Source: Actinomortierella ambigua (Eukaryota > Mortierellomycota > Mortierellomycetes > Mortierellales > Mortierellaceae). Taken from it: 40,982 nt of DNA. Shown piece by piece: positions 1-9,735 of this stretch. Below the pieces are notes generated by a model that saw only the letters and a list, made by a program, of their open reading frames with translations, was not told where the DNA came from and ran no database searches. A program made the translations under genes and the position numbers. The stretch is taken from NCBI GenBank assembly GCA_016098155.1, contig JAAAJB010000321.1, forward strand, positions 1-40,982. The letters are read 5' to 3'. Positions within the stretch are counted from its first letter, which is position 1. Every line of letters starts with the position of its first letter.

Positions 1-516
1 CTTTCGACCCTCATGCATTCACATTGCGACCCCACCCACCCACCCGCTCACTTGTAGCTGTAGCATACCCGTTTTTTTACTTTATTCACACCCACCCCAT
101 TCCATCTTGCATTTTGACCCTAATATACATGCGTTGATCTCACTCATGGTTTCCGACATAAATATTACTGTGGTGGAGCATGATCTCATGCTTCGTGCTT
201 TTTCCTTTCTATAAAAATAACCACGACCATTATCAATATGCCTCACTATACACTGCGCTCTTCAATGATGGCACAGTGATGTATATCCCAGTGTTTTTAA
301 CTGTTCCTGTGCATTTTGGAATGGAGGGATGGAGGTGCTGCTGTGGGAGGACAACCAAAAGGGAATGACGAAGTGTAGGTACTTTCATATACAAGTTGTT
401 CTACCTCAACCCTCTTTTTTTTAAAATATCATAAAACTACCATACAAGGACAACAGTATTTCTTTTGTTTCTACAAAGATGATATATTGCGGTGTTTCCA
501 TTCTTTTCTTCTACAT
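1..516. other. Intergenic, left end of window
   Basis: No gene is supported here. The stretch lies 3' of the methionine synthase gene and probably holds its 3' UTR, which is A/T-rich around 410-440. A short open frame at 180-368 on the plus strand has no recognisable domain and no splice partners, so it is treated as chance. Confidence 0.6.
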
Positions 517-3500
517 CTATTCAGCGTCATATGCAAGGATGGAGCCCAACCAAGTCTCGAGCTCGCGCTTCGCCATGCTCTTGCGCTTGGCATAATCCAC
601 AATCTGCTCCTCAGTGATCTTGCCGACGGCAAAGTACTGGCCACGGCCAAAGACAATGGCCGAGACCGAAGCACCAGGGTCCATCGCCAGCGACTCTGTC
701 AGGGTGATGCCCGTTGCCTCTGCAATCTTGCCCAGGTTCCACATCGTCAGCTTCTCGGTATGGTCCGGTTGCGAAGGGTATCCCGGCGCCGGACGGATGC
801 CCTGGTACTTGATGCTCAACATATCGCTCACCTCCATCGCCTCATCCGGTGCATAGCCCCAGTGCTCCCGACGGATATCCGTATGCAGCTTCTCCGCATA
901 GGCCTCGGCCAGACGGTCCGCCAACGACTTGGCCATGATCGACGAGTAGTCGTCGTGGTTGGCCTTGAACGTCTCACAGAGCTCCTCGCATCCGAATCCG
1001 GCCGACACGGCAAACATCGACACATAGTCGGCGATCCCGCTCTCCTTGGGTGCGACGAAATCCGACAGACACTGATACTTTTCGTTCGACTCCTTTTCCT
1101 TCTCGGCCTGCTGGCGCAGCCCATAAAAGGTCGCCACCACCTTGGACCGTGTCTCGTCCTCGTAGATCTCAATGTCGTCCCCAACACTGTTGGCCGGGTA
1201 GAATCCAACGATACCATGCGCCTGCAATTGCTTCTTGTCAATCATCGTCTTCATCATCGCCAGCGCTTCCTCGTGCAACTTCTTGGCCTCGGCGCCCACC
1301 GTCTCATCCTTGAAGATCTTGGGATAGCCTCGGTTCGGGTACTTGCCACGGAGCTGCCATGTCTGGAAAAACGGATTCCAGTCAATGTAGGGCACCACCG
1401 AGTTGAGATCCACGTCCTTGAACACCTTGGTGCCCAAGAAGCTCGGCTTCACAATCTTCTCCTGCGTCCAGTCCAGCTTCATCCGCTGTTCACGGGCCGC
1501 CGTCAGCGTCAGGTACCGACGATCCTTCAGTCCCTCATAGTGGTCCTCCCGAATCTCGTCATACTCCTCGCCAATCTCGTCAATAAAGTCCTCGCGTGAC
1601 TTTTCGTCCAGCAAGTTCGACACCACCACCACCGATTTCGACGCGTCCAGGACGTGAATGGCCGGTTGGCTATACCGGGGCGCGACCTTGACGGCCGTGT
1701 GAGTCTTGGAGGTCGTAGCACCGCCAATCAGGATGGGGATCTTGAGCCCAGCACGCTCGGCCTCCTTGGCGACATGGATCATCTCGTCGAGCGAAGGTGT
1801 GATCAGGCCCGACAGACCAATAATATCCACCTTCTCCGCAATGGCCGTCTGGATAATCTTTTCACAGGGGCACATCACACCCAAGTCAATGACGCGATAG
1901 TTGTTGCAACCCAACACGACGCCGACAATGTTCTTGCCGATATCGTGCACATCGCCCTTGACCGTCGCCATCAGCACCGTGCCCGAGTACCAGCTATCAT
2001 TATCGACCAAACCCTTGGCGGCAATGTTGCGCTGTCGCTCCTCTTCCATAAACGGAATCAAATGTGCGACAGCAGTCTTCATCACACGCGCCGACTTGAT
2101 CACCTGGGGCAAGAACATCTTGCCCGCACCAAACAGGTCTCCGACGACCGACATACCATTCATCAGCGGGCCCTCGATAACGTTCAGCGGCCGAGGGTAC
2201 GACACTGTGTCCAATCGCGCCTCCTCCGTGTCCTCGACAATGTACTTGACAATGCCCTTGACCAACGCATACGACAGACGCTCCGCCACAGGTCGCTGGC
2301 GCCACTCCTCAGTCTCGGCCTCCTTCTTGCCGCCCTTGGCGTTCGCCTGCGCATAGGCCAGCAGCTTTTCCGTCACATCTGGGTCGCGGTTCCAAACGGC
2401 GTCCTCGCACAGAGTCAACAGATCCTTGGGGATCTCGTCATAGACGGTCAAGAATCCAGCGTTGACGATACCCATGTCCATACCGGCCTTGATGGCATGG
2501 TATAAAAACACCGAGTGCATCGCCTCTCGAATCACATCCTGGCCACGGAACGAGAACGACAGGTTGGAGACACCACCGCTGATCTTGGCGCCGGGCAAGT
2601 TGGCCTTGATCAAGCGAATGGCCTCGATGAATTCGACGGCATAGTTGTTGTGTTCCTCGAGACCGGTACAGATGGTGAGGATGTTGGGATCAAAGATAAT
2701 ATCGTTCGGGTTGAAGCCCACCTGATCCACCAGGATATGGTACGACCGCGCACAAATCTCATACTTGCGGTCCTTGGTATCGGCCTGACCGAGCTCGTCA
2801 AAGGCCATGACCACCACGGCCGCACCGTACCGTCGCACCACATTGGCCTGGCGGATAAACTCCTCCTCGCCGACCTTGAGCGAGATACTGTTGACGATAC
2901 ACTTGCCCTGTGCACATTTCAAACCGGCCTCGACCACCGCAAAGTTGGAAGAATCAATCATCAGTGGCACACGCGACACATCCGGGTCCGACGCCAACAG
3001 ATTCAAGAAGCGCGTCATGGCGACCACGCCGTCCAACATGCCCTCATCGAAATTGACATCGACGATCTGGGCACCGCTCTCGACCTGCGACCGCGCAATC
3101 GCCAGACACTCGTCGTATTCTCCCTTGAGCACATGGCGAGCAAACTTGCGGGACCCAGCGACGTTGCATCTCTCACCAATGTTGATAAAGTTGGATTGCT
3201 GATCGACCTTCAACGGCTCCAATCCAGACAGGAACATGCTACTGATCTTTGGCTCACGTGTCACAGACCGTGGTGGGTACTTGCGACACACATCGGCAAT
3301 CGCGCGGATATGGTCCGGTGTCGTACCACAACAGCCTCCGACAATCGAAATCAACCCTTCCTTGGCAAACACCTCCACCTGTCGCGCCATGTCCGCCGGT
3401 GACTCGTCATACTCGCCAAAGGCGTTGGGGAGACCCGCGTTCGGGTAACAGATCACATGTGCTCCAGCGGCCTGTCCGATATTGTAAATAAACGGACGCA

Positions 3501-4902
3501 TCTGGTCCGCTCCCAACGCACAGTTGAGACCGATCGCCATGGGTGTGCCGTGCTTCATCGAAATCACAAAGGCCTCGCCTGTCTGTCCACTCAACGTCCG
3601 TCCCGAGAGATCGACAATCGTGCCCGAGACAAAGACGGGCGTCCGACGGTATCCTTCCTCAAAGGCGAGATCGATCGCAAAGAGCGCTGCCTTGGCGTTC
3701 AATGTGTCAAAGATGGTCTCGACCAACAGAATGTCGGCCCCACCGTCCAGCAGTCCCTTGACCTGCTCCAGATACGCCGTCACCAGCTCGTCAAAGGTCA
3801 CGTTGCGGAACGCGGGGTTCTCGACCGAGGGCGAAATCGAACATGTCCGGTTCGTCGGGCCCAACGCGCCACAGACGAAGCGTGGACGATCGGGGGTCTT
3901 GGCCGTCATCTAGAATTGTTACGTGCATTTTTTTTTTCATAGAGGAAGAGAAAGCACACAGGACAGGTGGAGGGAGGGAGAGAGAGATTGGGGAAGGTAG
4001 GGAGTTAAGGTTATTTTGTGAATAAGATTGGAGAGAGTCGTTCAAACATTATCTGGGTTTCGGATAGTGAGAGAGAGAAAAAGAGTGATCTGGATCGAAT
4101 CATATTCCATTATTTGTTGGGGTTAGACCACTACTGCGCGTGTGGGAGATGCCTTTCATATGAAATTCCAGACTTCTTACCTTGTCACAAGCACGACGAG
4201 CCACCTCCGCAGCGACCTTGTTCATCCGGTAGGCATCGTTCTCAAGACCGTAATCCAGCTGGGCAATCGATGTGCCGGAGAAGGTGTTGGTCTCGACCAT
4301 GTCTGCACCGGCCTCGAGGTACTGCCAATGGATAAGCTCGATCGCGTCCGGCTGTGTGAAGACGAGCATGTCGTTGTTGCCCTTGAGGTCCTTGGGGTGG
4401 TTCTTAAACTCTTCGCCTGCAGGTGCACGATAGAGTTGTTGGTTTTGTTGTGTGAGCATACGCACATGGGCCAAGGAGATACCCCCCGAGAACAAAGCGA
4501 GGGTGGATGGATGGTGCAATATTGCGACAGACAGAGCGAAAAAGATTAGTCACAGACGCCCTGATAAAGAACAAGATTTCATAGGGCCAGGTACAACAGG
4601 ACCGTACCTCGAAAGTCCTCCTCGGTGAGTCGCAGACGCTGGATCATCGTGCCCATGGCACCATCGATGAACAGAATGCGCTTCTGGAGCTCTTTCTCCA
4701 GATAGGCCTGGACATCTATGAGGGGCAAGAGAGAAGAGAGTGAGTGAATGAATGAATGGACTGCATGCTTGTTGCTGAGTGGGGTCGACACTCGTTGTCG
4801 GTGACTCTTTGGTATCTTTATCCATGTAAAGGTCGTTGGTTGTCTGTCGTCGCTTGGATGGGAGAGGGAGTGAGAAAAAGTCGTACCAATCTTTCCAGTC
4901 AT
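517..4902 (-). CDS. metH: Cobalamin-dependent methionine synthase (MetH), 4 exons
   Basis: It transfers a methyl group from 5-methyltetrahydrofolate to homocysteine through bound methylcobalamin, making methionine and tetrahydrofolate, probably in the cytosol. The joined exons are 4902-4887, 4715-4608, 4416-4181 and 3909-517, with matching phases and GT-AG borders. They give 1250 residues against 1227 in E. coli MetH. Domains in order are homocysteine-binding with zinc ligands Cys250 (GLNCALG) and Cys313-Cys314 (GGCCGTTP), pterin-binding (about 355-650), cap and cobalamin-binding with DVHDIG whose His776 should be the lower cobalt ligand, then the AdoMet activation domain with RPAPGYP at 1159-1165. 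All key residues are present, so the enzyme looks active. The first coding exon is only 16 bases. The introns exclude bacterial contamination. Family identity is essentially certain; exon 1 is the least supported part. Confidence 0.96.
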
Positions 4903-5565
4903 GCTGAGGCGAATGGGTAATTTGCAATAGGCAATGAAGGAAGGGATGAAGGAAAGGATGAGGAGAGGATAGAGTGATTAAAAAAGAGGGGTGAGAGAAA
5001 CAACACCTTCTTGTTGTATACATACACTCAAACACCAAAACTGCTGCTGTGGTGTATGTACTTCCCGCCTGAGGGGGGGGGGGTGACTGCTTCCCACAGT
5101 CGCCACTAATTCATTCCATGACGAGCACACATGCATAGCCATTGGAGGCAACACCTGCTGTTTCCCCCCACTCATACACCGACCGCTGCGCAAAGAGACC
5201 ATCTACCACTCACAGTGGGACAGTGAGTTTGTTCGGCATCGCAGCTGTGAAAAAGTGGAGGAATCACAATTATCATCGATAGCTGCATCTCCGCAACCAT
5301 TACCCTAAACTGAGGCGATCTCACTCCACCAGACGCGTGGGATGCAACTCGAAAAGTCGTCGAGGAGCCTGACTATGTATGTACTTTGACGCTATTTATT
5401 TGAACTTGAATGACCTCCACACATAGGAAAACAGAACTTTTGGTCTTAAAGGGTTTGAAAAAAAAAATAAAAAAAAATAGAAAGATAGTCTGGAGATGCC
5501 GACTTTCGTCCTCGCCTTTGACTACTATAGACAGAGAGAAGGAGAAATGAACCCCACCCACCACG
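4903..5565. promoter_or_regulatory. Upstream region of metH and 3' flank of the coiled-coil gene
   Basis: No gene is seen. The stretch must hold the metH promoter and 5' UTR on the minus strand and the 3' end of the next minus-strand gene. An 11-base G run lies near 5073-5083. I see no convincing TATA box or riboswitch-like structure; a cobalamin riboswitch was not recognised and is not expected in a fungus. Confidence 0.5.
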
Positions 5566-6759
5566 CTAAGGAAAAGGAGTCTGTAGTCTGTTGGCGTTCT
5601 CCAGTGCTGTGATCCTGCTGTCAAGGTCACGCGTTTTTTTGCTCAACTTTGTGAGATTGAGTTCAGTCTGGTTGGACCGAACTTTCATCTGACTTTGCGT
5701 TAGGGCGAGTTGCTCCTCTGCCTGCAGACTTCGACTACTGTATGCCTCTAGCTCATCGTCGATGCTATCCACTGATCGTTGGGTCGACTGCGACAATTGC
5801 ATGAGCTCCATTCTGAGGAGTCGGTTTTGTGCCTCGAGTTGATCCATGCGCGCAACAAGAGCAGACACTCTGTCGGTCTCTGCCATGGTCGATTGCCCCC
5901 TATACTTTGGTGAAGGGCGTGCAATGCTGGAGGTCTCGCCTGGCGCACGTGGCGGCAGTGGCAGTGCATCGCCATCATCTGTGGACTCGCTCGCTGACGA
6001 CATGCGCCGCCTGTGCACTTGTGCTGTTGATGGAGTACCTTCATGGTAGCGTGCCTTCTTCCGGAGAGTATTCGACCGCAAAGCGAAAGAACCGCCTTTG
6101 AGCTGTGAAGAACGCTGTCGGGTGTCCGAGAAGAGTGACGAAGATCCCAAAGCCGACACAATGGGTGAGGCAGGTGGTTGTTGCTGTGAGGCGACAGCGT
6201 CGTCATCAGTGCCCCTCGAATCTTCCTCCTTAATGTCTTCCTCCTCAATGTCTTGCTCTTCAAGGTCTTCCTCCTCAATGTCTTCCTCCTCAATGTCTTC
6301 CTCCAAGGCCCGCCGCTTCCGCCTAGTCAGAGTGCCGACCATGGTCGTCGCAAGTTGTCTCTCCGTCACCTCCGCTCCAGTCACCCGTGGTCTCCTGGCG
6401 CCTCTCCTCGCTGCGCGTTGACGATTCTCGCGCTCCCGCAGCTCGTTGTCAATATTCAACAACTCCTGTGCCATCTCTGACATCCGTGTGTCCGACCAGG
6501 TGAACCCCGTCGCAACTGCGAGAAAATCGTTCAAAGCTCTTCGCTCTTTGATGATCCTGTTGTACAACGAAACTAAAGCCAGGGCTGTAACGCTCCTTAG
6601 AGACGGCTCGACCAATCCGAGCTCGGTGGCCATCTCCTTAAACGTGGGGCTGTTCCTCGTGCAGCCGAAACGGAAAGACTCATCGTCCATATGGGCCCTG
6701 TCCCGGAGGCAGGTGTGAAGAAATACGACGGCCTTGAAGATATTCTCGCTTTGGAGCAA
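5566..6759 (-). CDS. Unrecognised coiled-coil protein with acidic pentapeptide repeat (3' part)
   Basis: I do not recognise the family. The open frame gives 397 residues when read from a TTG at 6759; the first ATG in frame is at 6690 (374 residues). In order it shows a helical N-terminal region of about 110 residues, a basic Arg-rich patch, a highly acidic repeat of the type DIEEE (6220-6302), a Ser/Pro-rich linker and a C-terminal coiled coil with heptad-like Leu/Met spacing. The frame is open without an ATG back to a stop just above 6759, which suggests an upstream exon. A donor G|GTAAAA at 6913/6912 and an acceptor AAAG| at 6749 have matching phase and would join it to the 6913-7330 frame through a 164-base intron. 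Nuclear or scaffold roles are possible but only a guess. Confidence 0.55.
   Translation of the reverse strand: MLQSENIFKAVVFLHTCLRDRAHMDDESFRFGCTRNSPTFKEMATELGLVEPSLRSVTALALVSLYNRIIKERRALNDFLAVATGFTWSDTRMSEMAQELLNIDNELRERENRQRAARRGARRPRVTGAEVTERQLATTMVGTLTRRKRRALEEDIEEEDIEEEDLEEQDIEEEDIKEEDSRGTDDDAVASQQQPPASPIVSALGSSSLFSDTRQRSSQLKGGSFALRSNTLRKKARYHEGTPSTAQVHRRRMSSASESTDDGDALPLPPRAPGETSSIARPSPKYRGQSTMAETDRVSALVARMDQLEAQNRLLRMELMQLSQSTQRSVDSIDDELEAYSSRSLQAEEQLALTQSQMKVRSNQTELNLTKLSKKTRDLDSRITALENANRLQTPFP
6220..6302 (-). repeat. 15-bp coding minisatellite (DIEEE repeat)
   Basis: About five and a half tandem copies of a 15-base unit (plus strand, cttcctcctcaatgt and variants) stay in frame and encode DIEEE/DLEEQ/DIKEE pentapeptides. 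Such a unit can change copy number without breaking the frame. Confidence 0.85.
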
Positions 6760-6912
6760 GTCTCAGTCAATAGTAGAAGGCGAAACGCTCTAACAGTATT
6801 CGAGGTGTCACATTGAGTAGCTGTCGTCTCTCTGTTGTTGCCATCTAATAAGGCACAGAAGAAGAGCGCTGCAAAAGAGTGAGTACAAGGAAGAGCGTCT
6901 CGATGGTTTTAC

Positions 6913-7330
6913 CAAAACTTGCAGCTTGCGGGAGACGCACATGTCACCGATCGTTGCATCAGCGCCTCCGCATCTGATGGGTCCTTGAAAACCTTGAGGT
7001 AGTAGTCGCGTTTTTGGTAAACAGACGCGTTGGGTAAGAGCTCCAGCTTCCGCAAAATCTTTTGCTTTCTGGGACGTTCCAGAACTATGCTGAATGCTGT
7101 GTTGCTTTTTGTTCTTGAGGTCATGTCGAGTGGCATGCAAGGCATGAAATGATGTGAATGATCACGGACCTTTCTTAGTGGAGTTAGACTTGCCTTTTTA
7201 AGCTTTTCAGCTAGCCACCCGTCCGTGACATGCTTGACTGTGCCAGGGGCAAATTCATTCTTTCCACCACTCGTCACATTGCTTTTTTTTTTTTTTTTTA
7301 CAAATTGTCCCAAGTCATTCCGCGGTTCCA
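6913..7330 (-). CDS. Candidate upstream exon of the coiled-coil gene, possibly decayed
   Basis: A 139-residue stretch is open here, Lys/Arg-rich, with no domain that I recognise. It ends at a donor whose phase fits the 5566-6759 frame. Near its 5' end a poly-A tract (minus strand, about 7283-7299) encodes a Lys run. Between about 7357 and 7372 the protein-like reading moves to another frame (ending KERMGQNAT before a stop), which could be a one-base indel, an unseen intron or chance. No clear start codon was found. It may be a true exon or part of a pseudogene. Confidence 0.3.
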
Positions 7331-7602
7331 ACTCAGACTTCAGGTAGCGTTTTGACCCATTCTCTCTTTCGGAACATTCGTAGTTGGGCTACGGTCCCCT
7401 CTGTCGCTGTCAAAGTTCGCCGATGAATTGTCATCGATGTCCACCTTCCCTCTTATTGTTTTTATAATAATTGAGGTTGGTCAAGTTGGTTTTGGCTACC
7501 GCCATGAGGCAGAGGCGGCGAGCATAACGGTCGATCCAGTATATCCTGTATACCCTGGGTCACATACCCCATATCTATCACAACTCCCTGAAAGTATTAG
7601 TC

Positions 7603-7982
7603 ATGGACACCAAACACATCGTAGACTTTTTTTCCAAAGAGTGCCAGCAGTATGACTCTATTACCTTCTTCACGTGGATGGGGGGGGGGTATTGTTTTCA
7701 GAACGAGAAGCCTTTGGCGCATTACAACTACCGCGCATTGATGTTCATGGCCAGAGGCTCCTCTAAATAGGATACGCATGCCCAAGCTATGGCCGACCAA
7801 TGGGACCAGCAACGAAGCGACGGCACTGTTGCGGACTTTTTGGAGGAGTATCCCAAAAGACTCTTCCGAAAAGAAGCTGGCGCGGGCACAGGCAAGTTAC
7901 CATTGAAGTTTTTTCTTGAATCAGGTCGCATGGGGTGATTGGTCGACTTTGCTAACGCGGACTCATTACAGGCGATGTATAA
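7603..7982 (+). pseudogene. Broken unrecognised gene with one in-frame stop
   Basis: From the ATG at 7603 the frame runs 55 codons, meets TAG at 7768-7770, then continues open in the same frame for 40 more codons. It reaches a GC-type donor, CAG|GCAAGT, at 7891/7892. A branch-like CTAAC lies at 7952-7956 and an acceptor TTACAG at 7966-7971, giving an 80-base GC-AG intron. The next exon reaches TAA at 7980-7982. A good intron downstream of a lone stop suggests a recently disabled gene of about 118 codons. A G10 run at about 7680-7689 lies inside the frame. I do not recognise the family. Confidence 0.4.
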
Positions 7983-8100
7983 CGTTAAGCGCCTCTACGC
8001 GCGGGACAGATACAGTCTTATCAAATGTGGCGTCGTCGTCGTCGTTGTCGCCATCGTCATAAAAGAAGGTAAACTGCATTTTCTTGAATATTGCTTTTTA

Positions 8101-8304
8101 CATTCGAGGTAAGACTCCCACCGCTTTTGTACGCCTTGAATATGCTTATGTCTCCGCCTATCGTATCAGGGACACTGGAACCCAATTGTATTGGACGCGC
8201 GAACAAAACGAAATCTTCCACCGCCTTCGTGACCTATCTTATGCCAACCAGATTTGGGAGATTCCCACCCGCCAGATTCAATGAAGAGTTTGCTTTTGGG
8301 GAGT
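8101..8304 (+). pseudogene. Truncated, frameshifted paralogue of the secreted protein gene at 9070
   Basis: This stretch parallels the last 65 or so codons of the intact gene (about 9353-9555) and its 3' flank. Shared features include a VSAYRI-type segment, YWTR, NQIWE and the EEFAF end. One extra base near 8270 puts the NEEFAF end in another frame and makes TGA end the first frame early. The N-terminal two thirds, with the signal peptide, are missing or unrecognisable. The likeness continues beyond the stop through a matching 3' flank to AATAAA at 8446-8451. Confidence 0.8.
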
Positions 8305-8445
8305 AAATGAGTATTTTTGCCAACTCTACAATGTGCATGGTTTGTCACCCTAGTACCATTCTCACCCCTTCTGTTCGTCCATTGTTGTCTCAGTATATTT
8401 TTTTTCTTGCCCTCAGTCATGTTGCACCCTCGTCGACGTGATGAG

Positions 8446-8451
8446 AATAAA
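8446..8451 (+). terminator. Relic polyadenylation signal AATAAA of the truncated copy
   Basis: It sits at the same place relative to the stop as the AATAAA of the intact copy (9698-9703), inside a shared 3' flank (GTTGCAC, CTCGTCGA, GATGA). Confidence 0.6.
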
Positions 8452-8489
8452 AGATGCGCCGAGATACATATTTACAGTGCGACCATACT

Positions 8490-9069
8490 GTTTTTGTATC
8501 GTAAACATACAAATGACCTCCGTTGCCTTCCCATGGCTTCATATAATCCGCGTAAATCTCAGTCATCCATGCTATGTAAGAGGGCATTCTTTGCTATCAG
8601 GATTGTGCCATTCATTTATGAGGGGCGTCCTCCCAACCCAGGGGCGAGAAATATCGCGTACAAATTCTAAAACGACGCGTCAAGCCCAGTGAAGTGGTTT
8701 AGTAGAGAACAGAGCAACCAGTGTTGGTACCCTTACATCCTTATGCCTATGCGAGTAGGGGGCGTGTGAGAATGTGTCAAGTGGTAGAATGCACAGATAT
8801 TTGGGCTGCGTGTTCCCACACCCCTTTATTTTTGCGTCAAGCCCCGATGCTGTTGGGAGTTGGGAGAAGCAAAGTATAAAACGAGAAGAGTTTTCTCCCA
8901 TCGGATGGTCAACCCACCTTGCACATCCCTTTTGACACTCTACTATTTGTATGTACTCTGACCCTCAAAGACTCTGTTAAGAAGCATATTGGTCATCATC
9001 TATCCATGTCAGAACACTCAATTGTCCTCCTGCTGTCGTCCTTTGATTCCCTCGTTGATATAGACACCC
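8490..9069 (+). promoter_or_regulatory. Upstream region of the secreted protein gene
   Basis: No gene is seen. A TATAAAA box at 8875-8881 lies about 190 bases before the ATG at 9070 and is the best promoter candidate. Confidence 0.5.
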
Positions 9070-9555
9070 ATGGTTCGTCTTGCACTCCTCACTGTCCTCA
9101 TCGCTCTTGTCGTGCTGTCCACGGCCACAGCACTGAAGTTTGACTACGATGTCCGCATCTACAATCGCGCAGCAGACGGCTGGGTCAACGGCTGCGACGA
9201 AGCCATGTATTGCCCGATGACTGTTGAGGAAAAGTCAGCCGGCCCCTTTGGTACCTGGATCATTAACGAGGTTGACGAAGAAGTAAACACCGTCCGCAAC
9301 CAAGGCACAAAGTACCCCGTCGTCGTTCTGGACCCTGATGAGGCGTTGGGAACATTTGTGGGTAAGGTTCCCCCCGCTGTAGTACGCCTTGAGAATGTCG
9401 ATGTCTCCGCTTATCGTATCAAGGACTTGGTAACCGATTCTTATTGGACGCGCAAACGAAACCAAATCTTCCTCCGCCCTCTCGACCCCTCTGACGACAA
9501 CCAGATCTGGGAGTTTCGACCTGCCGGGTTCGATGAAGAGTTTGCTTTCTGGTAG
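9070..9555 (+). CDS. Small secreted protein, possible beta-trefoil protease-inhibitor-like fold
   Basis: A single exon encodes 161 residues. The first 21 or so form a classical signal peptide (MVRLALLTVLIALVV then STATA), so the product should be secreted. The rest is acidic and beta-rich in look. The C-terminal segment YWTRKRNQIFLRPL followed by DNQIWEF resembles the Gln-x-Trp strands of beta-trefoil proteins, including fungal I66-type protease inhibitors. That match is from memory and weak; the inhibitor role is inference. A TATA box lies at 8875 and AATAAA at 9698-9703. A decayed partial copy lies about 1.25 kb upstream, so the gene was duplicated locally. Such lineage-specific secreted proteins often act in defence or nutrition outside the cell. 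Confidence 0.8.
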   Translation: MVRLALLTVLIALVVLSTATALKFDYDVRIYNRAADGWVNGCDEAMYCPMTVEEKSAGPFGTWIINEVDEEVNTVRNQGTKYPVVVLDPDEALGTFVGKVPPAVVRLENVDVSAYRIKDLVTDSYWTRKRNQIFLRPLDPSDDNQIWEFRPAGFDEEFAFW

Positions 9556-9697
9556 TAAATGAGTGCCTTTATCTTTTATGCAATGCGAAAGAGCTGCTAT
9601 TTCAGTATCACTCTCATCCCTACTGTTCGTCCATTGTTGTTTTTTTCGGTCTCTTTTCTTTTTCTCACTCGTGTTGCACACTCGTCGAGTTGATGAA

Positions 9698-9703
9698 AAT
9701 AAA
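9698..9703 (+). terminator. Polyadenylation signal AATAAA
   Basis: It is 143 bases past the stop of the secreted protein gene and is conserved in the truncated copy at 8446-8451. Confidence 0.6.
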
Positions 9704-9735
9704 TTTCCTGCCCCGATTCATTTTTACAGTTGGGT

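Noticed and set aside
487..1599. 370-residue plus-strand frame inside metH
   Set aside because: It lies wholly antisense to the conserved MetH coding exon and has no domain; long shadow frames are expected opposite a G/C-rich gene. The same holds for 1654-2505 and 2515-3402.
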